From Curtobacterium sp. VKM Ac-1376 (lineage in GTDB: Bacteria; Actinomycetota; Actinomycetes; Actinomycetales; Microbacteriaceae): a stretch of 64,000 nucleotides of DNA. Every line of letters starts with the position of its first letter. Positions within the stretch are counted from its first letter, which is position 1. The notes below the pieces were generated by a model, which saw only the letters and a list, made by a program, of their open reading frames with translations, made no database searches and was not told where the DNA came from. A program made the position numbers and the translations under genes. The stretch lies in assembly GCF_015351025.1 (NCBI RefSeq), contig NZ_JADKRV010000011.1, forward strand, positions 58,830 through 122,829, read 5' to 3'. Of the stretch, positions 53,488-63,901 are shown in pieces.

Positions 53488-55218
53488 CACCATCACCGCC
53501 GTCCGGGCCGCCACCACGAATCCGGCATCGCGTCCCCGCACCTTCGCCTGGAACGGCGGACTGATCGTCGGGCTCGCGATGTTCGGCCTGATCCTCGTCG
53601 TGGCGATCGTCGCCCCGTTCGTGTTCGGCGCGCAGGCCACGGGCATCGGCGGCACCGCCGGACTCGGCTCCACCGCGGCACACCCGCTCGGCACCGACAC
53701 CCTCGGTCGCGACATGCTCGCGCGTACCCTGGTCGCCACCCGGGCCACGGTCCTGATGGCCCTCGCCGCGACGGCACTGTCCGCGGTGGTCGGCATCGCC
53801 CTCGGCATCGGCGTCTGGCTCGCGCCCCGGCGGGTGCGCGAGCTCGGGCTGCGCGGGATCGAGTTCGCGGTCAGCTACCCCACCATGCTGGTCGCGATCA
53901 TCGTCGCCGCGATCCTCGGACAGGGCATGGTGCAGGTCGTCGTCGCCATCGCGGTCGCGAACATCGCCGGGTTCGCCCGTCTGACCGCGAACCTGGCGGC
54001 CAAGATCTCCACCAGCGAGTACGTCACCACCGCACGGCTGATGGGCGTCCCCGCACACCGCGTGGCCCTGCGGCACGTCCTGCCGAACATGGCCGAGCCG
54101 ACGCTCATCCTGATCGCGGGCGCCTTCTCGGGCGCCCTCGTCGAGATCTCCGGCCTGTCGTTCATCGGGCTCGGCGCCCAGACCCCCGCGTTCGACTGGG
54201 GCACCCTGCTCAACGACGGCCTCGACCGCATCGTCGTGAACCCGATCGTCATCGTCGGCCCGGCGGTCGCGCTCACCTTCGCATCGCTCGCCGCCCTGCT
54301 GGTCGGCGACGGGCTGGCCGCGGCCGCGAACCCGCGTTCGAACAGCACGCGGTCCCGGACCACCCGCGCGACCGGGGTCTCGACGCTCACGGTCGAGGAC
54401 GACGCGGTGCTCGTCGCGGACGGCATCTCGGTGCAGCACGCGGCGAGCGGACGCCCGCTGGTGCAGGACGTCTCGTTCACCATCCGGCGGGGCGAGGTCC
54501 TCGGGATCGTCGGGGAGTCCGGGTCCGGCAAGTCCCTGACGGCCTCGCTGGTCGCGAAGCTCCTGGGCGAGGGGCTCGAGGGGTCCGCGCGACGGCTCGA
54601 ACTCGGGGGCGTCGACCTGCTCGGACGTGTGCCGGACCGGGTCCTGGCATCCCGGGTCGGCCTCGTCTACCAGGACCCGGGCACCGCGCTGAACCCCGCC
54701 ATGGTGCTCGGGACGCAGCTGTCCGACGTGCTCCGCATGCGCCTCCGCCACAGCCGACGCGACGCGATGCGCCTGCTGACGCAGGGTTTCCGTGCCGTGA
54801 TGCTCACCGACCCCGAGGGCCGCCTGCGGCAGTACCCGCACCAGCTCTCCGGTGGTATGAAGCAGCGCGCGATGATCGCCTCGGCGATGAGCACGAAGCC
54901 CGACCTGCTCATCGCGGACGAGCCGACCACCGCCCTCGACGTCACCGTCCAGCGCGAGGTCCTGACCGTGCTGAAGCGGATGAACGAGGACTCCGGCACC
55001 GCCGTGCTGTTCATCTCACACGACCTCGGCGTCGTCCGTGCCCTGTGCGACCGGGTCCTCGTGATGCGGAACGGCGAGATCGTCGAGCGCATCGACGACG
55101 TCGCCGGCCTGTCACCGGACACCGTCGAGCACCCGTACACGAAGCAGCTCCTGGCGGCCACACCGGTCGTGACGGTGCCCACCGAGTCCACGCGCACCGA
55201 GCAGGCGGAGGCCCACGC

Positions 55219-55222
<4 letters not shown>
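53480..55222 (+). CDS. ABC importer permease-ATPase fusion (DppC-DppD)
   Basis: 580 residues. Residues 1-280 form a DppC-like permease (HPLGTDTLGRDMLARTLVATRATVLMALAA and an EAA loop with EYVTTARLMGVPAHRVALRHVLPNMAEP). After a short linker, residues 310-570 are a DppD-like ATPase: Walker A GESGSGKS, ABC signature LSGGMKQR, Walker B LLIADEPTTALD and the switch His in FISHDLGV. Normally these are two genes, so this is a true fusion. The GTG overlaps the permease stop, and the stop overlaps the next ATPase (ATGA). Confidence 0.92.
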
Positions 55223-56043
<821 letters not shown>

Positions 56044-56063
56044 CCGATCCAGGAAGGCCCGCC

Positions 56064-57341
56064 GTGGCGGAACGACTCCCAACGACCCCGCACGCCGACG
56101 GCATGCTCCGACTGGTCGGCGCGACCCTGGTGGACGGGACCGGGGCTCCACCGCGCGCCGACGCCGAGGTCGAGCTGTGTGACGGCGACATCACCTACGT
56201 CGGTCCGCGACGTACCCCGGTCGCGGACGTCACGACCCTCGACCTGACCGGCCGGTGGTTGCTGCCCGGCTTCGTCGACGCGCACGTGCACCTCAGCATG
56301 GTGCCGACGACGCCCGAGGAGCAGCGCGCACGGTTCCCGGAAGAGGACGTGCTCGAGGTCGCGCAGGTGCTCCGCGCCACCCTGCACGCCGGCGTCACGA
56401 CCGCGCGTGACCTGGACGGGCTGACACCCGGCTACCGCAACGCGATCGCCCGCGGCACCGTGATCGGCCCGCGTCTGCACCTGGCGATCGCCATGCTCTC
56501 GCCGACGGGTGGGCACGCCGACCCGGTCCGGCCGAACGGGTCGTTGCCCGCCTGGGCCGTGCGCCCCGGCATGCCGGCGCCGGGCGTCGTCGACACCGAC
56601 GAGGACGTCGTCCGGATGGTCCGCGCCCTGCTGCGCACCGGCGCCGACGCGATCAAGGTCTCCACGTCCGGCGGGGTCGGCTCGCCGACCGACGACCCGG
56701 ACGACGTCGGCATCACCGAGGAGCAGGTCCGGCTCGTCGTCCGCCTGGTCGGCGAACGCGGCGGTCGCCCGGTGACGGCACACGCACTGACCGACGCCGC
56801 GGCACGCGCCGCAGTGCTCGGCGGAGCGTCCAGCGTCGAGCACGGCTACGACCTGCGCGACGAGACCATCGCGCTGATGGTCGAGCGCGGGACGGTGCTG
56901 GTCCCGACCCTGAGCACGCTCCTGCGCGAACTCGATCCCGCCACCGCGTCGGCGGAGCGCCTGGAGCAGCGCGCAGCACTGCACGCCCGTGGCCTCGACA
57001 GCGTGCGCCGTGCCGTCGCCGCCGGTGTCCCCCTGGCGCTCGGAACCGACGCGGGCGTGCACCCGCACGGCCGGAACCTCGCTGAGCTCGCCCGGTTCGT
57101 GCAGGTCGGCCTGTCACCGCTCGACGCGGTCGCGGCCGGCACCCTGCAGGGTGCTCGCCTGCTCGGCCTGGAGGCCCGGCTCGGCTCCGTCGAGCTCGGC
57201 AAGGTCGGCGACCTGGTCGTCTCGAGCGTCGACCCACTCGTCGACGTCGCCGCGCTCGCCGACGCCGCCAGCGTGCGCGCGGTCCTGCAGTCGGGGCGTG
57301 TGGTCAAGGACCTGGACGGACTGGTGACCACGGCCTCCTGA
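56064..57341 (+). CDS. Amidohydrolase, prolidase/imidazolonepropionase-like
   Basis: 425 residues. All metal ligands are present: HVH in GFVDAHVHLSM, a Lys in ADAIKVSTSGGVGSP, His in VTAHALTDA and SSVEHGYDLRD, and Asp in LALGTDAGVHPHG. The C-terminal VELGKVGDLVVSSVDPL is typical of the group, which includes Xaa-Pro dipeptidases and related amide hydrolases. A dipeptide importer just upstream makes a peptide or amide substrate likely. It begins at a GTG with AGGAAGG upstream. A hairpin overlaps its stop codon. Confidence 0.88.
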   Translation: MAERLPTTPHADGMLRLVGATLVDGTGAPPRADAEVELCDGDITYVGPRRTPVADVTTLDLTGRWLLPGFVDAHVHLSMVPTTPEEQRARFPEEDVLEVAQVLRATLHAGVTTARDLDGLTPGYRNAIARGTVIGPRLHLAIAMLSPTGGHADPVRPNGSLPAWAVRPGMPAPGVVDTDEDVVRMVRALLRTGADAIKVSTSGGVGSPTDDPDDVGITEEQVRLVVRLVGERGGRPVTAHALTDAAARAAVLGGASSVEHGYDLRDETIALMVERGTVLVPTLSTLLRELDPATASAERLEQRAALHARGLDSVRRAVAAGVPLALGTDAGVHPHGRNLAELARFVQVGLSPLDAVAAGTLQGARLLGLEARLGSVELGKVGDLVVSSVDPLVDVAALADAASVRAVLQSGRVVKDLDGLVTTAS

Positions 57342-57352
57342 CCGTGGTCACC
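57323..57352 (+). terminator. Hairpin at end of importer operon
   Basis: GGTGACCACGG pairs perfectly with CCGTGGTCACC (11 bp) around an 8-base loop that contains the amidohydrolase stop codon. It probably ends the operon that starts at operator E. Confidence 0.75.
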
Positions 57353-57386
57353 ACCCGCGCGGGGCGGGGCTGTTCAGTGGGGTCGT

Positions 57387-58103
57387 TCAGCGCAGCGCGG
57401 CGGCGGCACGTTCGATGACTGCCACGACCCGTTCCGGGGCGGCGTGCGCCACGGCGTGACTCGTGTCGACCTCGTCGACCGCCGCCCCCGTGCGCGCGAC
57501 GAAGTCGCGCTGGATCTCGGGCAGCAGGTGCGCGTCACGTGTCGCGAGCAGGTACCAGCTCGGACGGGTCCTCCACGCGGGCTCCCCGGTGGGCTGCTGG
57601 AAGGCGGCGTCCGCCGTGGGACGGTGCTCCTCGCCACGGGATGCGAGCACGACGTCCTCGGGGACGTCCCAGGCGAGCGCTCGCCGCGCCTCGTCGTCGT
57701 CCCGGGTGATCCACTCGCCGTCCGGGCCGCGGTCCGAGTACTGCGAGACGAGGGCTGGCTCGCGGGCGCTGACGATCCCGGTCACGGACTCACCCTCGTC
57801 CGGCGCGAACGCCGCGACGTAGACGAGTCCGACGACACGCTCGTGGGTCCCAGCGTTCGTGATGACGGCGCCGCCGTAGGAGTGGCCGACGAGCAGGACC
57901 GGGCCGTCGATGTCGTCGACCAGGGCGCGGACCGAGGCCTCGTCGTCCCGGAGCGAAGTCATCGCGTTGTCGGCGAGCGTGACCGCGAAGCCGCGGTCAC
58001 GCAGGAGCGGTGCGACCGACGACCACGTGGACGGCGAACCGCCGGCGCCGTGGACCAGCACCACGTGGACGTCGTCGGCGGCGGCCGTACCGGGGGCGGT
58101 CAC
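57387..58103 (-). CDS. Alpha/beta hydrolase
   Basis: 238 residues: the oxyanion segment VLVHGAGGSPSTWSSV, the nucleophile elbow GHSYGG, LLATRDAHLLPEI with the acidic residue, and the His in DTSHAVAHAAPE. No signal peptide. The GTG at 58103 overlaps the cyclase-family gene's stop (GTGA). It resembles the secreted hydrolase at 21259 in the elbow and surrounding pattern (AVVGQAAL-like, here AVITNAG), but works in the cytoplasm. It would hydrolyse an ester or lactone. Second gene after operator F. Confidence 0.85.
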   Translation of the reverse strand: MTAPGTAAADDVHVVLVHGAGGSPSTWSSVAPLLRDRGFAVTLADNAMTSLRDDEASVRALVDDIDGPVLLVGHSYGGAVITNAGTHERVVGLVYVAAFAPDEGESVTGIVSAREPALVSQYSDRGPDGEWITRDDDEARRALAWDVPEDVVLASRGEEHRPTADAAFQQPTGEPAWRTRPSWYLLATRDAHLLPEIQRDFVARTGAAVDEVDTSHAVAHAAPERVVAVIERAAAALR

Positions 58104-58750
58104 GCGCCGACCGCGACGCTCAGGGGGAGCAGGACGGTCGGAGCCGGCGCTGCCTCGCGTCCCGCGAAGGGGACCGGCTGGCAGACCATCAGGTAGTCGC
58201 CGGGCTCGACCTCGGACAGGTCGGCGTTCTCGAGGATCACCACGCCGGCACCGCAGAGGGCGACGTGCGTCGGCCACGCCTCGGTGTGCGCGGGGGCCTC
58301 CATCGTCATGTAGTCGATACCGGCGAAGCGGACCCCGCGCTCGACGAGCCACTGTGCGCCGCCCGGTCCGAGACCGACCCACGTCTCCGACCGTTCGTTC
58401 CGGGTCAGCGCATCGGTCGAGTTCCGGGTGCGGAACAGCACGCGCTCCGCGCCCGCGGCGCCTGCGGTCTCGAGGTCGTCAGCGGAGATCTCCTCGTCGA
58501 CGTGCCGGAGGTCGAGGACCCGGACGGGGCCGACCACGCTCTCGAGCGCGATCTCGTCGACCGTCGTCGCGCCGGGGACGAAGTGCGACGGAGCGTCGAC
58601 GTGGGTGCCGGTGTGGGCACCGATCAGCCAGCGGGACACGTCCGACGGGTACCCGTTCGCGATCTCCTCGACCATCTCGAAGGTGGGGCGTCGGCCCCAG
58701 TGCAGCATGTCGGTGTGGATCGGGATGTTGATGTCGATCGCGTCGGTCAT
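58100..58750 (-). CDS. Cyclase-family (KynB-like) metal hydrolase
   Basis: 216 residues with the signature HTGTHVDAPSHF, whose His and Asp residues bind metal in kynurenine formamidase and related cyclases. IPIHTDMLHWG opens the family pattern and TWVGLGPGGAQWLVERGVRFAGIDYMTMEAP follows. It probably opens a formamide, lactam or lactone ring. ATG at 58750; operator F lies 27 bases upstream. It is coupled to the alpha/beta hydrolase. A ring or formyl substrate fits the hydrolase set of the island. Confidence 0.9.
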   Translation of the reverse strand: MTDAIDINIPIHTDMLHWGRRPTFEMVEEIANGYPSDVSRWLIGAHTGTHVDAPSHFVPGATTVDEIALESVVGPVRVLDLRHVDEEISADDLETAGAAGAERVLFRTRNSTDALTRNERSETWVGLGPGGAQWLVERGVRFAGIDYMTMEAPAHTEAWPTHVALCGAGVVILENADLSEVEPGDYLMVCQPVPFAGREAAPAPTVLLPLSVAVGA

Positions 58751-58777
58751 GGCTTCCTCCGGGAGCTGCGGCACAAT

Positions 58778-58804
58778 GGATTCGGATTGGTACAGATTGT
58801 ATCC
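58778..58804. promoter_or_regulatory. GntR double operator F (cyclase / MBL intergenic)
   Basis: GGATTC at 58778-58783 (ACAAT before) and GTATCC at 58799-58804 (inside ATTGTATCCAAT) have centres 21 bp apart, the same geometry as the other sites. It lies between the divergent cyclase-family and MBL-fold genes and could control both. The right-hand box matches TTGGATCCAA at all but one base. Confidence 0.75.
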
Positions 58805-58825
58805 AATTGGTCCGGAGGTGCAAGC

Positions 58826-59635
58826 ATGGAGCATGTCGTCGACGGCACGGTCGCAGGTGGGCCCGGGCTCGCGGGACGTCCGCGGAGGCTCGTCCCCCTC
58901 GTGCTCGGCTGGGAGCCGATCCCGGAGTCGATCTCACTGCGCGGCGGCGATCCGTCGCGGTTCCTGCTCGAACCGGTGACCGCCGTCGTGGTCGTGTTCG
59001 ACCACGGCTGGGTGCTCGTCGACGGTGGGTTCAACCTCGATCGCGTGCGCGACCCCGAAGCCCGTGCCGCGCACTACGAGTACGAGAGCTACACCGCGGT
59101 CGTCCCACCGGGCGACGCGCTCGCGGGCGGCGTCGCGGCCGCCGGGCTCGCGTGGGAGGACCTGGCGCTCTGCGCGCTGTCGCACGTGCACCTCGACCAC
59201 ACCGGAGGGCTCCGCCTGGTGCCCGCGGGGACACCCGTCACGATGCAACGGCGCGAGTGGGACTGGCTCCGCAGCGGCATCGGCCGGCGGGAGACGGTCG
59301 TCGTCGACGACGTGCTCGGCGCCGACGTGCGCGTGCTGCTGCTCGACGGGGACACCGAGCTCGCCCCCGGCCTGACCGCTCTCGACACCCGCGGACACAC
59401 CCCCGGGCACCAGTCGTTCCGCGTCGACCTGCCGGACCGGACCGTGGTGCTCGCGTGCGACGCGGCCGACCTCGAACGGAACCTGACCGAGCGGACGCCG
59501 TGCGGGTGGGTGGGGGTCAGCGGGGACGAAGCCGACGCGCAGCGCTCGATCGATCGGCTGGCGGACCTGGCCGACGAGCCCGGCACCGAGGTCTGGCCCG
59601 GTCACGACCCGGAGTGGGGGCCCTGGCGGCGCTGA
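58826..59635 (+). CDS. MBL-fold metallo-hydrolase (AHL-lactonase-like)
   Basis: 269 residues with the metallo-beta-lactamase motif HVHLDHTGG, another His in RGHTPGHQSFRVDLP and Asp/His in WPGHDPE. The layout is like AHL lactonases or related hydrolases. It may cut a lactone or similar bond. ATG at 58826, with GGAGG upstream, just 21 bases after operator F. It ends convergently with the PPK2 gene. Its place as the last gene of the regulon suggests a later hydrolytic step. Confidence 0.88.
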   Translation: MEHVVDGTVAGGPGLAGRPRRLVPLVLGWEPIPESISLRGGDPSRFLLEPVTAVVVVFDHGWVLVDGGFNLDRVRDPEARAAHYEYESYTAVVPPGDALAGGVAAAGLAWEDLALCALSHVHLDHTGGLRLVPAGTPVTMQRREWDWLRSGIGRRETVVVDDVLGADVRVLLLDGDTELAPGLTALDTRGHTPGHQSFRVDLPDRTVVLACDAADLERNLTERTPCGWVGVSGDEADAQRSIDRLADLADEPGTEVWPGHDPEWGPWRR

Positions 59636-59654
59636 CGCGACTCAGCGGCGGGGA

Positions 59655-60563
59655 TCACTCGATGTCGACGTCCCGCTTGCCCCGGCGGACGATGAGCGGG
59701 TCGGGCTTGCCGATCACGTCGGCGGCCTTGTCCGGGTAGTCGAACTGCGTCAGGAAGTACCGCATCGCGTTGAGTCGTGCCCGCTTCTTGTCGTTCGACC
59801 GCACGATCGTCCACGGCGCGTACCGCTTGCTCGTCCGGGTGAACATCGCCGTCTTCGCCTCGGTGTAGTCCTCCCACCGGTCGAGCGACAGCAGGTCGAT
59901 GTCGGACAGCTTCCACCGCCGCACCGGGTCGAGCTGCCGCATCGCGAACCGGGTCCGCTGCTCGCGCCGGGTCACCGAGAACCAGAACTTCGTCAGGTGG
60001 ATGCCGGAGTCGACGAGCATCCGCTCGAACTGCGGCACCTGGGTCATGAACGACTCGTACTCGTCGTCGCTGCAGAAGCCCATCACCCGTTCGACGCCGG
60101 CGCGGTTGTACCAGGAGCGGTCGAACAGGACCATCTCGCCGGCGGCCGGCAGGTGCTGCACGTACCGCTGGAAGTACCACTCGCCGCGCTCGCGCTCGGT
60201 CGGCTTGCTCAGCGCGACGACCCGCGAGGTCCGGGGGTTGAGGTGCTCCGTGAACCGCTTGATCGTGCCGCCCTTGCCCGCGGCGTCCCGCCCCTCGAAG
60301 AGCACGACGACCTTCTGCCCGGTGTCCTCGAGCCAGTACTGGCACTTCAGCAGCTCGATCTGCAGCAGGTACTTCTGGTACTCGTACTCGTCTCGTGGCA
60401 GTCGCTCCGAGTACGGGTAGTCGTCCTGCCAGGTCAGCACCGGGTTGCCGTGCGGGTCGATCAGGTCCGGGTCGGCCGTCTGGCCGCCCGCGACGCTGTA
60501 CCCCTCGGTCCGCAGCTGTTCGATGTACTCCCGCAACGGCTGCGAGTACGGTGCTGTGTCCAC
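59655..60563 (-). CDS. ppk2: Polyphosphate kinase 2
   Basis: 302 residues. Walker A is VVLFEGRDAAGKGGTIKRFTEHLNPR. The lid and Walker B segment is EMVLFDRSWYNRAGVERVMGFC, typical of class I PPK2. The C-terminal KLSDIDLLSLDRWEDYTEAKTAMF and FPYDKA-like VIGKPDPLI follow. The enzyme uses polyphosphate to phosphorylate nucleoside diphosphates. GTG at 60563 has GAGGAGG upstream. It is outside the GntR regulon. Confidence 0.93.
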   Translation of the reverse strand: MDTAPYSQPLREYIEQLRTEGYSVAGGQTADPDLIDPHGNPVLTWQDDYPYSERLPRDEYEYQKYLLQIELLKCQYWLEDTGQKVVVLFEGRDAAGKGGTIKRFTEHLNPRTSRVVALSKPTERERGEWYFQRYVQHLPAAGEMVLFDRSWYNRAGVERVMGFCSDDEYESFMTQVPQFERMLVDSGIHLTKFWFSVTRREQRTRFAMRQLDPVRRWKLSDIDLLSLDRWEDYTEAKTAMFTRTSKRYAPWTIVRSNDKKRARLNAMRYFLTQFDYPDKAADVIGKPDPLIVRRGKRDVDIE

Positions 60564-60665
60564 GGTGTCCTCCTCTGCGGGCCGACCGGCTGTCGGCCCC
60601 AGGCCATCCTGGCCCGGCCACCCGCACGACCGCCCGACGCGGTCACCCTGGACGCGACCCGTGAC

Positions 60666-60680
60666 GGCCTGGAGGCGCGG
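60666..60680 (+). repeat. 15-bp dispersed repeat, copy 3
   Basis: GGCCTGGAGGCGCGG is repeated exactly, followed by a GC-rich inverted segment (GCGGGCCCGC) and the reverse form of GGAGGCGCGG. It lies between the PPK2 promoter and the zinc-finger gene. Confidence 0.75.
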
Positions 60681-60740
60681 TGCGGGCCCGCCCCGCGCCT
60701 CCCGACCGCACGTGCTCTGTCTCAGGCCATGATGGTGACC

Positions 60741-61100
60741 ATGACGGACCAGGCCGAGATGATCCACCCCGAGATCGCACCGAGCGGAGACGGGTGCGTC
60801 GAGTGCGACGCGACCGGTTCCTGGTGGGTGCACCTGCGCCGCTGCGCGGCGTGCGGCCACGTCGGCTGCTGCGACGACTCGCTCAACACGCACGCGACAC
60901 GGCACTGGGAGGAGACCGGGCACGCGGTCATCCAGAGCTACGAGCCCGGCGAGACCTGGGCGTGGGACTACCGCGACGACACCCGGTCCGAGGGGCTCGA
61001 GCTCGCAGCACCCACCAGCCACCCCGTGACGCAGTCAGTCCCCGGGCCGGCGGATCGCCTTCCCGGGGACTGGTTGGAACTGCTCGGCGGATCACGCTGA
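60741..61100 (+). CDS. UBP-type zinc finger protein
   Basis: 119 residues. The zinc-finger of the UBP type is visible: CVECDATGSWWVHLRRCAACGHVGCCDDS and HATRHWEETGHAVI (Cys/His ligands). Bacterial members are small and of unknown role. Three in-frame starts are possible (60729, 60732, 60741). None has a strong ribosome site; I used the third because the family usually begins MTDQ-like. A hairpin overlaps its stop codon. Confidence 0.82.
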   Translation: MTDQAEMIHPEIAPSGDGCVECDATGSWWVHLRRCAACGHVGCCDDSLNTHATRHWEETGHAVIQSYEPGETWAWDYRDDTRSEGLELAAPTSHPVTQSVPGPADRLPGDWLELLGGSR

Positions 61101-61107
61101 TCCGCCG
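61085..61107. terminator. Hairpin between zinc-finger gene and msrA
   Basis: CGGCGGATCA pairs perfectly with TGATCCGCCG (10 bp) around CGC. It contains the stop codon of the zinc-finger gene and lies 11 bases from the end of the convergent msrA gene. Confidence 0.75.
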
Positions 61108-61118
61108 CGGTCGTCAGG

Positions 61119-61640
61119 TCAGACGGCCGCGGTCGCCTCGTCGCGGTGCGGGAGCTTCCAGCCCGGACGCACGAAGTGGCAGGTGTAACCGTGCGGGTTC
61201 TTCTCGAGGTAGTCCTGGTGCTCGTCCTCGGCCTCCCAGAACGGGCCGGCCGCGGTGACCTCGGTCACGACCTTGCCGGGCCAGATGCCCGACGCGTCGA
61301 CGTCCGCGATGGTGTCGAGTGCGACCTGCTTCTGCTCGTCGGTCGTGTAGAAGATCGCCGAACGGTAGCTCCGACCGATGTCGTTGCCCTGGCGGTCCTT
61401 CGTCGACGGGTCGTGGATCTGGAAGAAGAACTCCAGCAGGTCCCGGTACGAGATCTGGGACGGGTCGAAGACGATCTCGACCGACTCGGCGTGGTCGCCG
61501 TGGTTGCGGTACGTCGCGTTCGGCACGTCGCCGCCGGAGTAGCCGACGCGGGTGCTGACGATGCCGGGACGACGACGGAGGAGCTGCTGCGCTCCCCAGA
61601 AGCATCCGCCGGCGAGGATGGCGGTCTCGGTAGTGGTCAT
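61119..61640 (-). CDS. msrA: Peptide-methionine (S)-S-oxide reductase MsrA
   Basis: 173 residues with the catalytic cysteine C13 in [10 protein letters not shown], the conserved [28 protein letters not shown] and [28 protein letters not shown]. It reduces oxidised methionine in proteins. No MsrB domain is fused. The ATG at 61640 follows an AGGAGG-like site. Normal size. Confidence 0.96.
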   Translation of the reverse strand: MTTTETAILAGGCFWGAQQLLRRRPGIVSTRVGYSGGDVPNATYRNHGDHAESVEIVFDPSQISYRDLLEFFFQIHDPSTKDRQGNDIGRSYRSAIFYTTDEQKQVALDTIADVDASGIWPGKVVTEVTAAGPFWEAEDEHQDYLEKNPHGYTCHFVRPGWKLPHRDEATAAV

Positions 61641-61744
61641 GGTGGCCTCCTGGGCTCTCGTGTCACTGGCTGCGACACCGTGTGGTGCAACCGGCAACCG
61701 GGACGATCTGTTCCCGTCGCGCGAAGGTGTCGCGGAGTGGGCCG

Positions 61745-62566
61745 TCAGCTCGCGGTGTCCTCGAGCGCGTCGAGCGCGGCCACGTCCTCGGCGGCGAGCA
61801 CGAAGTCGACGTCGGCGTTCGCGGCGATGCGCGACGGGGTCGTGGACTTCGGCAGCGGCAGGACGTCCTTCTCGAGCAGGTAGCGGATCGCGACCTGGGC
61901 GACGGTCTTGTCGTACTTCGCTGCGATCTCGGCGATGTGCTCGTTCTCGAGCAGGCCGCCGGTGGCGAGCGGCGAGTAGCCCTCGGTCAGGATGTCGTGC
62001 TCGCGGTCGAAGGCGGTCGTCTCGTCCTGGGTGTTGCCGATGAACCAGCGGATCTGGTTGGCGTGCGGGACGACGTCCGTGCGGCCGAGCAGGTCCTCGA
62101 GGTCGGCGACGGCGAAGTTCGAGACACCGATGCTCTTGGTGCGGCCGGCGTCGTAGAGCTCCTCGAAGACCTTCCAGACCTCGACGTTGCCGTCGCGGTG
62201 GTCGGAGCCCATGTCGCTCCAGGGCCACGGCGCGTGGATCAGGTACAGGTCGACGTGCCCGAGGTCGAGGTTGCGGCTCGACTCCTCGAAAGCGTCGCGG
62301 GCGCCGGCCGCGGTCTTGATCTCGGCCGGCAGCTTCGTGGTGATGAAGAGTTCGTCACGGGGGATGCCGCTGTCACGGACGGCCTCGCCGACGCTCGCCT
62401 CGTTGCCGTAGGCCAGGGCGGTGTCGATGTGGCGGTACCCGAGGTCGAGGGCCGTCTTCGTGGCGTCGTACGCGTCGGAGCCGGACGGGATCTGCCAGGT
62501 GCCGAAGCCGATCTTCGGGATGTGCAGACCGTTGGACAGGGTGAACGTGTCGATGAGTGCGGGCAT
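61745..62566 (-). CDS. Aldo/keto reductase (2,5-diketo-D-gluconate reductase-like)
   Basis: 273 residues with the AKR signature: [18 protein letters not shown], the Asp/Tyr in [17 protein letters not shown], Lys in [11 protein letters not shown] and His in [10 protein letters not shown], then [19 protein letters not shown] and [13 protein letters not shown]. It reduces carbonyls with NADPH. The ATG at 62566 fits the family start; 9 extra codons upstream are possible. It stands alone, divergent from the OBAP-family gene. Confidence 0.92.
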   Translation of the reverse strand: MPALIDTFTLSNGLHIPKIGFGTWQIPSGSDAYDATKTALDLGYRHIDTALAYGNEASVGEAVRDSGIPRDELFITTKLPAEIKTAAGARDAFEESSRNLDLGHVDLYLIHAPWPWSDMGSDHRDGNVEVWKVFEELYDAGRTKSIGVSNFAVADLEDLLGRTDVVPHANQIRWFIGNTQDETTAFDREHDILTEGYSPLATGGLLENEHIAEIAAKYDKTVAQVAIRYLLEKDVLPLPKSTTPSRIAANADVDFVLAAEDVAALDALEDTAS

Positions 62567-62655
62567 GCAGCGGACAGTACGCCGCGACCGCACAGCGTTC
62601 CAAGGGGCTCCCGGGTTGCATGGCGGCCACCTCGAACGGACGGAAGGACGCCCCC

Positions 62656-63387
62656 ATGCCCCTGAACCCCAGCGTGCACGACCGGAAGACCGGCGTCACC
62701 CCGCCCGGCGAGGCCGGCGGCTTCGAGCTCGCCCTGCTCGACCGCGGTGCCGACGCACTGCAGACCTCGGCGCCGCTGCGGGGCTTCGACGTCTACGTCG
62801 TCGGGTTCCACTGCGTCAAGGGTGAGCCCGACGTGCAGATGGAGGCGCACCACTTCTGCAAGGTGGTGAACGCCGAGATGCTGCAGTGCGTGCTCTTCGA
62901 CGGCAACACCAGGGACGCGAACCTGATCGGCATCGAGTACATCGTGTCCGAGCGGCTGTTCGAGTCCCTGCCCGAGGACGAGCGGGCGTCCTGGCACCCG
63001 CACAACCACGAGGTCTTCTCCGGCGAACTCGTCGCTCCCGGCCTGCCGATCGCGGTGGAGACCGAGCTGATGGCTCACCTGGTGAACTCGTACGGCAAGA
63101 CCTGGCACACCTGGCACAGCACCCCGATGGGTGGTCACCCGGCACAGGACCTGCCCATCGGCGACCCGATGCTGATGTGGTCGTTCAACCGCGAGGGCGA
63201 GGTCGACAGCGCCCTGCAGCAGGACCGGAACCGGGCGATGCACACCGACCCCGAGCCGCGCAAGGAATCGCGGGCGAAGTACCTGGACCAAGCCCACCCG
63301 CAGCACGGCGTCGGCACGATGCGCGACGCCTTCACCGGGACGACCCCGACCCCCGGCGTCGTCGACGCGGACGACGGACGCCCCTGA
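62656..63387 (+). CDS. OBAP family protein (DUF1264)
   Basis: 243 residues matching the oil-body-associated protein family (DUF1264): GFDVYVVGFHCVKGEPDVQMEAHHFCKVVNAEMLQCVLFDGN, IGIEYIVSERLFESLPEDERASWHPHNHEV and YGKTWHTWHS. In bacteria its role is not known. The many histidines (HHFC, HPHNHE, TWHTWH) suggest metal binding. GGAAGGA precedes the ATG at 62656. It lies between an aldo/keto reductase and a VOC gene, with no obvious operon. Confidence 0.88.
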   Translation: MPLNPSVHDRKTGVTPPGEAGGFELALLDRGADALQTSAPLRGFDVYVVGFHCVKGEPDVQMEAHHFCKVVNAEMLQCVLFDGNTRDANLIGIEYIVSERLFESLPEDERASWHPHNHEVFSGELVAPGLPIAVETELMAHLVNSYGKTWHTWHSTPMGGHPAQDLPIGDPMLMWSFNREGEVDSALQQDRNRAMHTDPEPRKESRAKYLDQAHPQHGVGTMRDAFTGTTPTPGVVDADDGRP

Positions 63388-63473
63388 CGACGACCACGGG
63401 GGACACGGACCCTGTGTCGACGTGCACGGCCGCTGCCTACCGTCCAGACGACACCACGACGAGAGGAAACACC

Positions 63474-63830
63474 ATGGCAAGTGGCGTCGCAGCAGTCTGG
63501 GTCCCGGTCAGCGACATGGAGCGCGCCGTCGCGTTCTACCGCGACACGCTCGGTCTCACCGTCAAGGACCAGTCGGACGACTGGAGCGAGATCGATGCCG
63601 GCGGCCTGATGATCGGCCTGAACGGGCGAGAGTCCGCGAGTCAGGCGACCGACGGGGGTGCCGTCGTGTCGTTCCAGCCGGACGGCAGCATCGAGGACGA
63701 GGTCGCCGCGCTGAAGAGCCGAGGCGCGGACATCCAGGGCGAGATCAGCGAGCACCCGTGGGGCAAGATCATGCCCTTCAAGGACAGCGAGGGCAACGAC
63801 CTGCAGCTCTACTCGCCGCCGCAGGGCTGA
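63474..63830 (+). CDS. VOC (glyoxalase/bleomycin resistance) family protein
   Basis: 118 residues: VWVPVSDMERAVAFYRDTLGLTV is the typical N-terminal VOC beta-alpha unit, and the C-terminal PFKDSEGNDLQLYSPP carries the second glutamate-like ligand region. The single domain would work as a dimer. Members include glyoxalase, bleomycin-binding and extradiol enzymes, so function is open. GAGAGGAAA precedes the ATG. A strong hairpin follows. Confidence 0.9.
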   Translation: MASGVAAVWVPVSDMERAVAFYRDTLGLTVKDQSDDWSEIDAGGLMIGLNGRESASQATDGGAVVSFQPDGSIEDEVAALKSRGADIQGEISEHPWGKIMPFKDSEGNDLQLYSPPQG

Positions 63831-63859
63831 CGGCGGCCGGGTGCTGACGCACCCCGTGC

Positions 63860-63901
63860 GGACGGGAGGCCCGTGGCGGTGTCGCCACGGGCCTCCCGTC
63901 C
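63860..63901 (+). terminator. Strong terminator hairpin
   Basis: A 19-bp perfect stem (63860-63878 with 63883-63901) and GTGT loop follows the VOC gene by 29 bases. No T-run. The remaining 99 bases to the window edge hold nothing I can name. Confidence 0.8.
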